In this document: positions 1 to 13,600 of the stretch, one piece after another
Layout: each line of letters begins with the position of its first letter
Numbering within the stretch: the first letter of the stretch is position 1
Origin: Ciona intestinalis
Taxonomy: Eukaryota > Chordata > Ascidiacea > Phlebobranchia > Cionidae
Direction of reading: 5' to 3'
Assembly (NCBI RefSeq): GCF_000224145.3
Contig: NW_004190396.2
Coordinates: forward strand, 124,001 to 188,000
DNA length: 64,000 nucleotides
The notes under the pieces: generated by a model
Databases searched by the model: none
Told to the model about the DNA's origin: nothing
The model's input: the letters and a program-made list of their open reading frames with translations, nothing else
Program-made: the position numbers and the translations under genes

Positions 1-1675
1 TAGCGTTTGTGACGTCATATACAGATAATAATATCCTTTGTTGATTTGGATTTACTGAAAATCTCGAATGTTTTATTATCACGTCATAAACGGAATATAT
101 TCCTGTATGTGACGTCACATTGCGATAAGCGAATCCACGACGCGATATTCGAAGACGCGATAATCCATAAGTCTACATTATGACGTTTTAACAGAGGTCG
201 ATTATGACGTGGCTTGTGTCACAATGGGTGTGACCCCATGACCTTTAAAGTTTGATAGTGATGTCATAATGGGATCAAATCTTTAATGACGTAATAATAG
301 ATTCGATAAGCGGTCGAAAAGTTAAAATTACAACTTATCTTTGGGGTGAATAGTTGTTATGAAAGGGTGGGGTAAGATGGTTCATGTTTTATTCTCTATT
401 TTATAAGGAGCGCTGTTGTTAATATTTGGAAACATGATGAGAAAATATGGGATTTAGGAGCTTACTGTATCCATCTTACCCCACGACCACGGAATGCTAT
501 ACATACACGTACCATCTTACCCCACGAAATATTTTCTATATTTCATCAAAGCTAAAATAGGTTGGGAGTTGTTGGTTTATGGTGGCAATGGCAAGGTGAC
601 AGGTGACAGCTAGAGTGACAACCCCTGCACGCGTGGCTTGTAACATGACGCCACAAGGAAAGTTGTACTTGACCTTTCACCCGGGGGTTGTGTGCGTTTC
701 CGTGGCTGTAGCGGCCCCGTGTGTGGATAGGAGGGGGGGGGGGTATGTGTTGGGGGGTGTTTCAGGAAATTATATAAGAAAAAAAATAAATGAAAAAAAA
801 ACAAATATTTTTTTCCCAACGTTGAAATCCATTTTTTTTGAAAAATGTGTCATATTCTAGTCGTGTCGTGTGTTTAAGAGGTTAAGGTAACAATTGAAAG
901 GTTGCATGTTTGTAGTTGAATATTTGTAGTTGAATATTTGTAGGGGCGAACACGGAACTTATTTTTACCAATTACCAGAATATTTTCGCTTGGCGGCGTG
1001 TTTTCGTTGTTTGGAATTTTTTGTCAAAACAATTATGACGTCACGGACGAATGCTTACGACGTCACAGAGACGATTACGAGGCATTGTCATGGGAAAATG
1101 GGAATTGTTTACAAATAATGGGCGGGGTTAGAGGGTTATAATTGGGGCCGGTTTCCAAGGGAGCATATTTGTTGGGGGTGGGTTGGGGGTGTGGAAGTTT
1201 GGGGTGCGTGTTAAAGAAAGTTATTTTAACGTTGCAAGTGGGTTAGGGGGTAAAGGGGGGATAAGGGGGTGACCCATAAAAGGACCACCATGGGTGGGGT
1301 TTGACCCCGACACCCTGTGGTATTTGGGGGTTGGGAGAAGTTAACATGTGTAGTGGGGTATAGGGGCATATGTGTATATAGGTGTGTGGTAATGTATAAC
1401 ATACATGGGGTGTTGGGTGGCAACCGGGGAACATGTGTATAGTTGGGTATTTGTGGTGTTTTCACTGGTGGGTAACGTTTAAGGAGTAACAAGTAAGCGA
1501 GGATGACATTAAACTTGACATGCAATATTTGGAGTATGAGGTTTGTGGTCACCGGTGTTTTATAGAAATAAGTTGGCTTGTTTCTTTATATTATTTGTTT
1601 AAATAGGACAAAATGAAAATAAATGCATGAACCATCTTACCCCAACCTACGTCACATATTACTACGTCACACATA
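1..1675. other. 3' flank of SCAPER: no gene found
   Basis: Rich in TGACGTCA and in G runs (1130-1430). Holds a complete GGGGTAAGATGG-type element (367-484). Open frames on the minus strand here are low-complexity proline/threonine runs with no protein character. A short SCAPER tail exon could be hidden here but was not recognised. Confidence 0.5.
367..484 (+). mobile_element. GGGGTAAGATGG-family TIR element
   Basis: Ends GGTGGGGTAAGATGG and CCATCTTACCCCAC; about 118 bp, non-coding. Confidence 0.65.
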
Positions 1676-4600
1676 CTACGTCATCACCTCTATATATCCG
1701 GCCAAGAGCGAGCCGCTCGCTTCCTTCTCCAAGGTATTGAAGTTTCCCTCATTATGATGACAACACGATATAAGGGTTGGGAACAATATGTTCATCAATG
1801 ACTTGTTGCTGAAGTAGTTGAACGGTAGCAAGCACAGCTGCTGGAGGATGGTGGGTTGGGCTCCTGTGTCTACGATGCCCTGTGGGGTGGAGGGGTTAGG
1901 TGACGTCATCATGGTGTGACGTCATCGGTATTTGACGTCACGCATATTACGGTAAAAATGTGTAAATATTGATAATAAAATTTTGTAATATTATATTTTT
2001 TACGTTATTTATAAATTGTTCGCTAGAATTTTTCAAATTTTATAAATTCTTTGTGACGTCATATCATGATGACGTCACTAAGAGTTTATAAAATTTGAAA
2101 AATTCTAGCGAACAATTTATAAATAACGTAATAATATAATGTTATATATTGTTTCTATGGCATTCCAAAAGTGACGTAATGTCGAAAGTGGGGTCAAAGT
2201 TGAACCTCCCCGTGCCCATATATGGTGATAATCACCGGTGTGTTGAACAAACAATACATGGCTGCTACATATATGTTGTCATAACTTGGTGGCGGTACGT
2301 CGCGGTAAATTAACCCGAATTATGACGTCACACACGAGTTGGCGCGAAAACCGCGGCGTTATGATTGTTGTTTGGCGACAAACTTGTGGGGGGTTTGGTT
2401 TGAAGGATAAGTTTTAGTTGTTTTTTTCTATAAAATATTTGTGATCTGTGCTATTGTTAATTTATAAAACTATGTTGCAACTTGTCGTTTTTGCTGCTAA
2501 TTCCCTTTTTTCGTTGTTTTAATTAATATGACCCCCGCTATCGTATAAGAGAAAAAACTGTTTTTCAGCAGAAAAAGCGGTTTGCAGCGAAAAGTCAAGT
2601 TCTAATTGTTACGTCACAACGAGTCATTGTTAAGTTAAGGTCACGAGGTCAAATCAAGGGTCACGTGGTGTGAACATGGGTGATGACGTAGTCGGTTTGA
2701 AATCCAGTGGGGCGAGACGGGACGGCGACTATGCGGGGTAATGTGGTTTAAAGAAAGGAATGCTAGGGGTTGGGGTTCCGGTTGGAACTCGACATCGCAT
2801 TCCAGAATCCACGATTTCCAACAAGGCTCCCTTGTGACGTATCAATGGATCATTGTTGTCGTTTGATTGACGTCGCGATCGCGGAATTCACGTAATGGTT
2901 TGTGACGTCATAGTAGAAAGTTCTCGCTTCCTTTGTCGTGTTTATTACGTAACAAATATAACAATCGCGCCACGGTTTTTTTGGAACGCGGTACTGTGGG
3001 GTAAGATGATACGGTGGGGTAAAATGGTTAGCATATAATTCCCTCTATTTGTTCATAGTTTAAACGCCTATGACGAAACAATACGATGATAATTAGTTTC
3101 CGCGGATGATTTAACCCGAGGGCGTTCATGCGTGACGGGTGGACATTGGGGTGAAGGTGGACGATTAGGGGTGACCTTAGGGGTTAAGGGTCAAGTGGGG
3201 GTGAGGGGTCACGGGGAAAAGTTGGCGGTTGGTATTTGGAGTTGGGGTTAAGGGTTTAGAACTGTTTGATGTAATATGGGTTTGAAGGTTAAGGTGGGGT
3301 GTTAAAAAAAGGGTGTTGGGGTGATAGTTTTAGGAGTTGTGCAGGGGTTGGTGTATTGGGGAAGATTTAGGGGTAAAAATGGGTGGAATTGGGGGGTTAA
3401 GGAGGTTCATGGGTAAAAGAAAAGTTAGTGTAATGATTAGGGGTGTTTCGGTAAAAAAGTAAAACTGTAATGCAAACAGTTTTATGGGTAAAAAAAGGGG
3501 TCGTTATAAGTCAGGTTAGGGGTGAAGAAGATTGAAAGGGCGTTGGGGTTAGGGGTTTGATTGATTGTGGTCAAGTTTGCGTCGATGATTGACGTAGTTA
3601 TTCCATCAGGTGATTTACCCCGTGTCCATCGTTGGGGGGTAACTTGATACGTAGGGGTGATTGTGGGGTAATATGACCCCTAAACCCTAGACACCATGAA
3701 ATGTAACTAACGCACCATCGGGCTTAGGGGGTGAGGGTGACGTTTCCTAGATGAGTCAATCATGGCGGGGTGTTGGGGTAACGTTGGGGCGAATGGTAAT
3801 CAACGCAATAAAACACGTTTGCCAATAATCCCAATAACATGAAACATTATGTTTGTGACGTTGGTGGTGCATGGGTGATATTTTCACAAGTGTTGAAACA
3901 GGGGTGACATCATATGTTTTAGAACTCAAGTTTTAGTTTAAAACTTTAACCCTGCTGTTAGGTGTCTATACAAACAAGCAGGGCCAAAGTATATTGCATT
4001 CACCACATTAATCAATGAGGTTCCCTATGTTTGACAACTATGAGTGTAACTGTATTTTAACAATGTCACCCCAGATTTTACCCTGCTGTTAGGTGTCTAC
4101 ACAAACAAGCAGAGCCAAAGTATATTGCATTCACCACATTAATCAATGAGGTTCCCTATGTTTGACAACTATGAGTGTAACTGTATTTTAACAATGTCAC
4201 CCCAGATTTTACCCTGCTGTTAGGTGTCTATACAAACAAGCAGAGCCAAAGTATATTGCATTCACCACATTAATCAATGAGGTTCCCTATGTTTAACAAC
4301 TATAAGTGTAACTGCGTTTTAACAATGTAAGATTTTGCTAAATATTCAAAAAACGCGACGCAAACAGCCGGGGTAATTAAGGACAAATTCCCCTCCTTAA
4401 AAATGGGACAAGATACCGGTGAGCCATCTTACCCCAGACACGCGAGGGGAAGTCGGCACATCTGCAGCTGTATCCACCGGGGGCGGTAGAGCGTGGCGGT
4501 GTGCGTTGGAGCGTGACGATCTGTCAACGCTGTTAAAGATGCGGTGACGATAAGCATGTGTGACGTCACAATGTGTGTGATTGCGTGATGTCACAGCGAG

Positions 4601-7600
4601 CATTGTCACGCCAATTTTCGTAACAATGCGACTTTCAAAATCGAGAACTAACGACGCGTCGTAGCGATTATGACGTCACAGTTGATAACAATCGTCGAAG
4701 CGTGAATCGCGTCCGCGCGTAATTGGACGATTTTTAATTTTTTTCGGTGATTTTTTTTGAAATTATGGGTAATTTGGTGTCGTATGTTGCAACATTGGAC
4801 CCCCCGGGTGGCACCAGGTGCACGGGGCGCACAAGGAGGCCAACTCACGGGTATTGAATGACACAGTGGACCCGGTGAAACATAAACGTTGTTCTTGCAG
4901 CGTAAACTCAACCTACCGTCCACCTGCTATAGTGGGTGGGGTAAGATGGTACGGTGGGGTAAGATGGATATCGTTGATACAATAACCCCAGATTTCCTTA
5001 AGGTTTTTTACAATTAACAAGGTTCTTCGTGAGCATACGGTTACAAAATTTAGTAAAACACCTAACCCTCAAACAACCATATATATATAAGTTTAAATTA
5101 CAAAGCAAGAAAGTAAAAAGAACAGGAAAAATAATAACATTTAAAATTTGTAAAAAAAACCAGCGAAACTTGGCGCCCAAAACCAGGGCCAAGAAAATCT
5201 AAAAATGGAACGTCGTTCGCGCGTTAAAGCGGCGTTAAGTGGGGGTTCAATTTCATTGGGGGGGAGGGGCTTCCGGTGGGTGATTAGCAGGTGTGAGTGC
5301 ACAACACGTGGCTGGGGGTAATTATGTTTAAAGTCGCATTCAGGGGAAAATGTTCGTTTTTGTATCGCTGGTTTTAAAAGTAAAAGAGACAAATTTTTTT
5401 GAATTTTATTTCGTGGTTTGTGTTTTATTTTTATTTTTAAAATTGCATTAAAAAATGGCATTTTCTATTTGCTAGACGGTGTCCAATTAAAATGCAATAA
5501 AAAGTTTTCAGATTTGTTCCGTGTTTTGCGATTAATAAAGCTTTTTAGCGTAATGATAGTAGTAGTGGGTTTTGCAACCACAGTTTTTAACTGATCCCGT
5601 TTTTAAAGTAATTTTCACTCATAACGTGTTTCAACGACTGTCGTTTAGTTGTTTATGTTGGTTGTTTTTAATTTAATCTTCGCTACCCTGCATATTCGAA
5701 GAGAGAAACAAAAATGAATACCTAAAAAAAATAAAAGCCATAATTTCTAAATCTCCTCAAACACCCCAGCATAGTTTTCAAAAATGTAAATAAAATATAT
5801 TTAAGTTACGATTAAAAATGTTGTATCAAAATACATAATGTTTATGTAGTTTATGTATTACTACCTGGTTCCTGGTGTTCAATATAGTAAAGAATCCAAC
5901 ACATACAATCGTATCATGAAGTAACTGCGTGTGTTTATATTCCTCACAATACCACAACAAGTAAGTGCATATGTGACGATACTCCAATGACACACCGTCG
6001 GCCCCAAGACTTGACTGAAAAAAAATAATAAAAAATTTGCATTTTTTTTCTAAAATATAAATCAACTTTTTTAAACCGAACTATTTCATCTATCATCGTT
6101 TAAAAACAAACAAAAAAATCTTTTAAAATAAAAATATTTTACATTTAATTCATTACTTTCCGATTTTAAATCCGTTCAATAAAAATAGAACTACAAAAGT
6201 TCGGTAAAAAAGCTAAAAATAATTTGCGCGAACCTAAAAGTTCGGGACACGGTTTCACGATTGAGATATTTATAGAATTTGTTGCTTTGTGACGTCACAG
6301 GCGGGGTCGTTTGTTACTTGATGTAAGTGATTATTACGTCACAAGCGACATTATTAGCATTACAAAGTTCAAGGAAACGTCAACAATGAGTCGTAGAACG
6401 ACCCCATTGTTTAACCATTGTTGTTCACGAATCGACGCGTCGCCACTATTTATGACGTCACATATATTTTGGTAAAACATAAAAATATATATTTTTACAG
6501 TTTTCAATTTTTTAAACACACAAATATTTTTTAAAAAACATAGAAAAAAGCAAAAATGGCGCCATAACGACGATAATTGCATTCACTATGACGTCACATA
6601 CCTGCAACAATGGAAGATCCATCAAAGCAACAGCGTTCAAAACTTTAATAACAGCTGATGCAACAATAAGAGCGCGAGGAGCAATTCTGTGAGATTCGTT
6701 GGAATCCTTGGTGGATCTTAACACTGTGGGCCGTTCTGGGGCTCCGTGTAATAATAAACCGTATAAAACCTGAAAAATATCATTTAAAGTTAACCTCGAT
6801 ACCCAACGCTACTTCAGCTTTTTTACAGCAACTCAAATATGAAACAAAAATTAATAGCAAAGCTTTGGTGACCCAATTTTTGATCAACTTTTGTAAACAT
6901 TCAATAAAATGATTTTACAAAATGGTTGCATTCAATATTGGTGACGTTCTGCAACGACGCGAACCATTTCAAGCGTATGTTTTGCATTTTGAAGAGTCAT
7001 AACTATTAACTTTTACAACAACAGTAAAAATGTTTATGAACCACTGTAGTAGACGACACAACATTTGGTTCACTTGTACCGATATAATTCCCATTAATTC
7101 TGTATGTTCCAGTGTTGGTAACAATTGTGTTGGATCATTGTCCCATTGTGACGTAGATGAATCGCGGTCGCTCGATTTCTTTTTACGCGATTTCGCGACC
7201 GGAAGTTGCGTATCAGGAGAAAACCTGTTTCTGGAATAAAAATTTGAATTGTGACGTCACTTGCATGAGGTAATTTTGACGTCATATTAAAATGTAACAC
7301 GTCACTTAAATAATAATGGTTTATCATGACGTAACTTACCGCATTGTGACGAACGAAGTAACAGATTCTAGAAAAGCCAACGAGTGCTCTATAAAGGCGG
7401 CCATGTTGGACGCTGGCGCCACCTCGTGACGAATAACACTGAGATATTTGCTTAAAGTGTCGAGTAAGCCGATGGACACGATGTAACTGGGGTAAGATGG
7501 CTGGTTAGGTTGGGGTAAGATGGCTGGTTAAAAATCAAGGACAAAATTTATGTCAAAAATTGTTTTTATGTCAAAGCAATTGATCCTTAGGTTCAACTTT

Positions 7601-10600
7601 GTATGTCAGGTTTGTCAGACACGGTTTTACTTCGCACTTTCACTCAATATATTTGTTTCATATTCAAAAGACAACTTCCATTAATATTCACCATACCTTC
7701 ATACACGCTTTATGTGATGACAAAAAATTCCACTCGTGAAATGAAAAGTTTAAAATCCCAAACATAAGTCCCCACTCACCTTACAACGTCCAAACCACGG
7801 TTCAAGTAACTTTCCTCTGCCTTTCTTACGTCATCGTTTGATGACGTCATCAGTATCGATCGAACGAACGATCTATCTTTCTCCCCCAACCCCCTCAACC
7901 CCCCATCACCAGCCAACCCACCAACCACCGTAGATAACCCACGCAACAACGAGGGAGGCACACACCCGAATATTGACTCGATGTTTGTTCGTGGAACGCC
8001 AGGGTCGCATCTCTGTGTGACGTCATGGGGTTAAACATGATGACGTGAGTATTACGACATCATGATGACGTAGTGTATGACATCATGAGTAAAAAATGAC
8101 GTATGTATTATGACGTCACGAACTAGTGACGTAGGAAGGTATGACGTCACTTACCGTTAGATGTACGAGTAGAAGATCCACCAATGACGTCATCTTGTTG
8201 GAATAAAGCACGTGGATGGCGTTGTCATGACAACCGTGGCACGCATGGTGGAAGCAGAGAGCTGCAGCGCTTATAGACCTGATGACGTAAGCATTACGTC
8301 ATAATCAAAATGACGTGTTAATATATGAAAGAATAAAAAAGGCAGAAACACCGACAAAACGACAGTCGTTGAAACAAGCTATAACGGAATAAACTTATTT
8401 ACATGTGGTCGCTACATATTCATTAATTATTACGTCATAATAACGATGACGTCAACATATGGAGGGAAACCCCCGAGTCTGATGCATCAGCGTTGTTGCG
8501 TCATAACGAGATAATTGTGACATCACACATGATGGATTGTGTTTGTTTGTCATCCATACGTCATAATTAACCTCCATAATAACAGCGATCGCGATTTTCA
8601 ATTATGACGTCACAAACTCACTTGTCTGGTAGGATGGTTGTGACGTCACAGCCACCGGAAGTAGTCGATTGTTGTTTGAGAAGATTGTCGAAGATTTCGT
8701 TAATTGTTTCGAAACCGCGGTTCGTTCTGAACGCTGATTGGTCGAGAGGATTCTGGAAGATATTTAAAGGGTTTGATTGGGTATTAGCAAGCCATTATTT
8801 ATCTCATTGAATACGATAGCGAAGATCAAATTAATTAAAACAACGAAGAGAAAAGGAATTAGCAGCAAAACAACAGTCGTTAAAACATGCTACGGGTAAA
8901 AACTTCTTGAGTAAAAAAGCGTGACGACTTTTATTCCGTAAACCTTCTGATTAAGTTGAATTATTCGTTTATATTTTGGTTGGTTGCTATTCATTGGTTG
9001 GTATGATCACGTGGGTTATATTCTGCAGAATTTTTAAATAAAAAAGACATAACCGGTCGTGAAGAGCAAAACATGTGTGAAAAGTTTGTGTATCGGTATT
9101 TGAGGTCTTTTAATTTAATTTTCTTCTTTTTTTATTGTTTTTGTTTTCTTTGTCCAAAACAAAATGGCCCATACTCCTGCTATACTGCAAGTTTAACCAG
9201 TGACCCGTGATGTGGCCAAATATTTGCGGAAGTGACGTCATGTTTGCGGAAGGGATTTTCACACGGTGGTCACGTGGTCGCCAGCTGTGCCGACAAAATT
9301 TTGGTCAACAAAAAGTTTTCTAAAAAAAGGCGAAATTTATATTTTGACAAAAAACGAAACATTTTGGGGAGGGTCATTTTCTGGGTGGGGGGTCAACCAA
9401 AAAGTTTTGACAGAACACGAAATAAATTTTCGCGATGGACGCTGTTAGAGAACTTTGAAGATAGATACTGTTACGTCATAAAGGCGATGTCTCACGGGAT
9501 TCGAGATCAAAGGTGTTTCCGGTCACGTGACTTGCAGTGATATATGATGTTTATGTGGTTTATATTTAATACATAATTTAACTTTTTTTTACGATTTTTC
9601 TTTCAATGGATCTTGATTTATTTTAATTACCTTGATTACCCATCGGTTTGGCAGCCATGATTTTTGTGTGGAAACTTTTCCTCAAGTAGTTTTTACCCGT
9701 AGCGTGTTTTAACGACTGTCCTTTTGCTGCTAATTCCATTCACTGTTAGATAAATCTAAATCTAACTAATCATTTTGTAATATTCGAATTTGTTTAAAAC
9801 GTCAATTTATTTTGGATTTTCTCCAATTTTTTCCGATTCGCCGAGCAGAAGACGCTATTATTAAATCATAGATGAGCTATTATGACGTCACAGACACCTC
9901 TGTTGAGCGAATAATAGCTCCCAGTGTAAAGTAATTGAGCAATCAGTTTCATTAGTTGAACATTTTGATAAAAATGAATAAAATAATGTTTTGGTCGTAA
10001 ATATGAGGGGGGTTATTCAATTTAATAAGAATGTGGGTGGGGGTGGCTAGACTGGTGGGTAAACATGGGGGGTATTATATGGGGGTTACTGGGGGTGACA
10101 GGGGATTAGCAGTGTGGGGTTGCGTGGATAATGGGGGGTTGGGGGTAAAATAACTCAGAAATATCTGGATTGCCTGCTTTTAACCTAGAGGTTACGGGTT
10201 CAAGGCTCATTGTTGCTACCATTGTGGGCGTATGTGTCCTTGGGCAAGACACTTAACGGCAATTGCTGCAACCCAGTGGTTACTAATGGTTTGTCTAAAT
10301 TATCAGCCATACAAAAAAAAAATCAACCACAAAATTATAACAACTTCTTAAATTACCCCGGATAAATAAGTTCCACCCAAACCTGTTTTTCCAGCGTTCT
10401 ATTTATATCTCCGATGGCTCGATCAAACGCAGCGATCTTATTGGTCGGCCACGGACCACTACTAGCTTGCTGATTGGTTAATAGTCGATTCACTTCTTTT
10501 AGCAATCGACCAATCCTGTGGCAGTATTCCATTAATTAAATTTGATTGCAAAATATTTTTGTCATATTTTAAGTTAAATAGATATAATACAAAAAAAATG

Positions 10601-13600
10601 CAAAACCTGATTAAATCTCAACGTACGAAAGCTCAAAGCATTTTAACTAAATTATGTAATATATTTTTCATACGTTAAAATTAACTTTTTTCTACAAGAA
10701 AACTTATTTTTAACACAGCAATATTGGATGTTTAACCCAAACCTGCTTTTGTTGTTCGTTTCTTCTTTCTTGTTTTCAATTCGTTTCAAATATTCCTTCG
10801 CTCTGGAATAAAAGAATTTATAAAACTTAAACCTAACATTGTACCCGAGTTTAACGCATCAAATAAGAATAAACATTAGCTACTTAATATTCATCTTCCA
10901 GTTACAATAATAATTTATTTTCAAATCTCTTTGAAAATACAACGTGGCAACAACACTCCCACCTAGTGGCCATTCTTGTCCGAATTTTCTTTGATCTTTT
11001 TTTCATTGTTTTTCTTCTTTCTTCAATCTTCAGCAGTTCTTCCTTTGAAACCTGAGGGGGTGTGTTAATGTGATCGCTACCCTGGTGGGTGGGGTTTAAG
11101 TCAGATTGGAAAGGTTGTATTTTTGGGGAAGAATTGTTTTTTTTGTGCAGATTTTTGTTTAAAATATATAATTTTTCCGCACATAGAGGTAGATTTTGCT
11201 TTAAATTAGTTATTAAGGCTGAGTATGTGCAGACACTTTTAGGGCAACCCTAAATTTTACGCATTCTTTCCAATCTGGATTGTTATAATTACGTTTAATT
11301 GTTCATCCTGCTGTTGCCGTGGTGATGTCATCGTTGGTTCCTCGACGAGGTTTTCTCTAAAAATAGAAATATTATAAAATATATAAACAGACACATAGAA
11401 ATTATATATTCTTACAGATCGAGTGTCGTTTCAATTGTTGTTTCAATCGATTGATCAACTTTATCACAGCTGTGGTAATTAGGGGGTTAATTAATTAATG
11501 GATGAAATAATTGCAAATACTAAAAACAAAATGAATTACAAATTAACAAAATTAATAAAAAGAATTAAATTTAAAACCATCTTTAGTGAAGTTGGAATGC
11601 AAGATTGGGCAACAGTTCAAGATACACAATGGTTCTGGGAAGATGGTTTTGCTGAGCAGAAAATTAGAATTAAACAACAAAACAAAATTTTCAAAAATTA
11701 AAAAAATTGAATTTAACAACAAAAAATTGTAATTAAAAAAAAACATAAATTAAACAAAAAAAGAATTAAAAACCAAACCATTCACCCACGAACCTGGTCA
11801 CATGGGGTGATGTAGCGACAACGGACGAAAACTTTCCAAGACTTAATTCTTGGGCTTTTCCTTTGCGTTGTTCGAGTTGTTCCTGGTGGCGACGCTCGCT
11901 CTCGTCGTGCTGGGGGGGGGGGGTTTATGTTGGTGTGCGGGGTTAATATATATGAAGGAGCAATATAGACATAAATTTAGGGATGCACATTACACAATAA
12001 CTGGGTATTCTAGGATATCCTAGAATACTTTATTTCGAATCTAGAATTCTGAATCTTTTTATATTTATAGGAAAAAATAATTTTACCCACATAAGTCAGT
12101 TTATTGACTCTTTCATAGTAGCCTTGTTAGATCATGAGCTGCAAGATGATCAAAAATTGTACTATTGGGTAGCTTTTGCATCACAAAACGTATAGCAGGC
12201 TATAAATAGACGTTGCGAAACGTTTACTCTCAAAAGTCCCACAAACACAAAAACATTTGTTTTCAAAATTATTAGAATTGAATAGAAAAGGATTTGAAAT
12301 TGTGTAATGTGCATCCCCAGGTATAATAAATGGTGGGTGGGGTTGTATTAAGGTAGGGGTGTTCCATATGGGTGAGGTTAAGGTGTTATAAACAGAAATC
12401 TGGGTTTATAACAGCATCGAAATAACAAGCTTAAATACCTTGAGTTGAATTTTCTTTTGTAATTCACTCACAGCTTCTTGTTGAGCTGCGTTTAACGCCG
12501 ACAACCGTTGTTGTCGTTCCCTGGAATATTAACAAATATATTTAGAGGAAAAATTAAGTCCGGTAATTTAAATTTAAAAAACAAAAAAAAACAAAAAAAA
12601 ACAATTTTATAACCCCCCCCTCCACCTAGCTTTTTCCTTAGCCATCTTCTCCCTTTCTTTCTCTTTATCGATTCTTTGTTGTTCAATCCTCGCGTCCTGT
12701 TCCTTCCTCCGAACTTTTAATTCTTCCATTCGATCCTGACGGACTTTCTCCAACGCACGTCGTCGCTCCTGGAGGAAACAACGTCTTATATTATATTGCT
12801 CCAGGCGTGAGGCAATATATGGTTTTGTACCGCCAGTGTTTCAGACTTTATCAAGGTAAATAATTTAAACATACTTGATTATAAATCATTTCATGAAACA
12901 ACAACATGTATTAAATATAATGTTATTGCTACCAAGTATAACATATAAACCTGGCGTTTCCATACTTTTTAAAAATTTTACACCCATTTGTTACGACCCC
13001 CCCTCACCTTAACGTTTTCCTCCTTAGCCGACTTAACTTGGTTCATCTTGTTCCGCTCGTCTTCTAACTCCTGCAACCTCTCCTCGTGTTCACCAATTCG
13101 CATCAGTACCTCGTGTCGCTTGTTTTGCTCCTGAGGTAAAAAGATGCAAACTTGATGTTATAACACATTTGGGGTTTGAAAGTTTATTGCAAAAAAGCGG
13201 GAGAATCATAAATACCAACACCTTATTCTAACAATAATATAAAATGTGGATAATACTAAGTGTTATTGTCACAACTTTGTACTGCCAAAAATAAATACAA
13301 CATAGCAACCAACATGTTTGAATATTAAAAACACATCAGGGATGCGCGATGCAGTTTGGGAACCACTAGTTCAATTCCCTTGTTATGTTCGGGTTAGCAA
13401 TACTAGTGAAAGAGATATTCCCGTGTGACCCCGAATAAATACAACATCTGCAAACATTTAACCTAATGTACAGTTTGAGAAATACTGAGTTACATCTTTT
13501 GAAAGGTGTTACACATTATATTGTAAGATCTTTTGCCCACCATAACTTATACTATTGTTCTTCAAACCCCCACCTGAAGTTCATTAATGAAAGCGATCTC

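Larger units (their letters stand above)
1880..5864 (-). other. Large last intron of SCAPER (about 4 kb)
   Basis: Contains the 1990-2140 hairpin, a G-rich strand (about 3120-3790), the 131-bp tandem repeat (3950-4330), GGGGTAAGATGG fragments (2997, 4932) and many TGACGTCA sites. No coding exon was recognised between 1880 and 5864. Confidence 0.6.

Noticed and set aside
1226-1552. Minus-strand 108-codon open frame
   Set aside because: Proline/threonine/tyrosine-rich reading of a G-rich, simple-sequence stretch; no domain, no splice context.
4397-4923. Minus-strand open frames in the SCAPER last intron
   Set aside because: They do not match the SCAPER segment expected between exons 6014-5865 and 1879-1676, which already join in phase.
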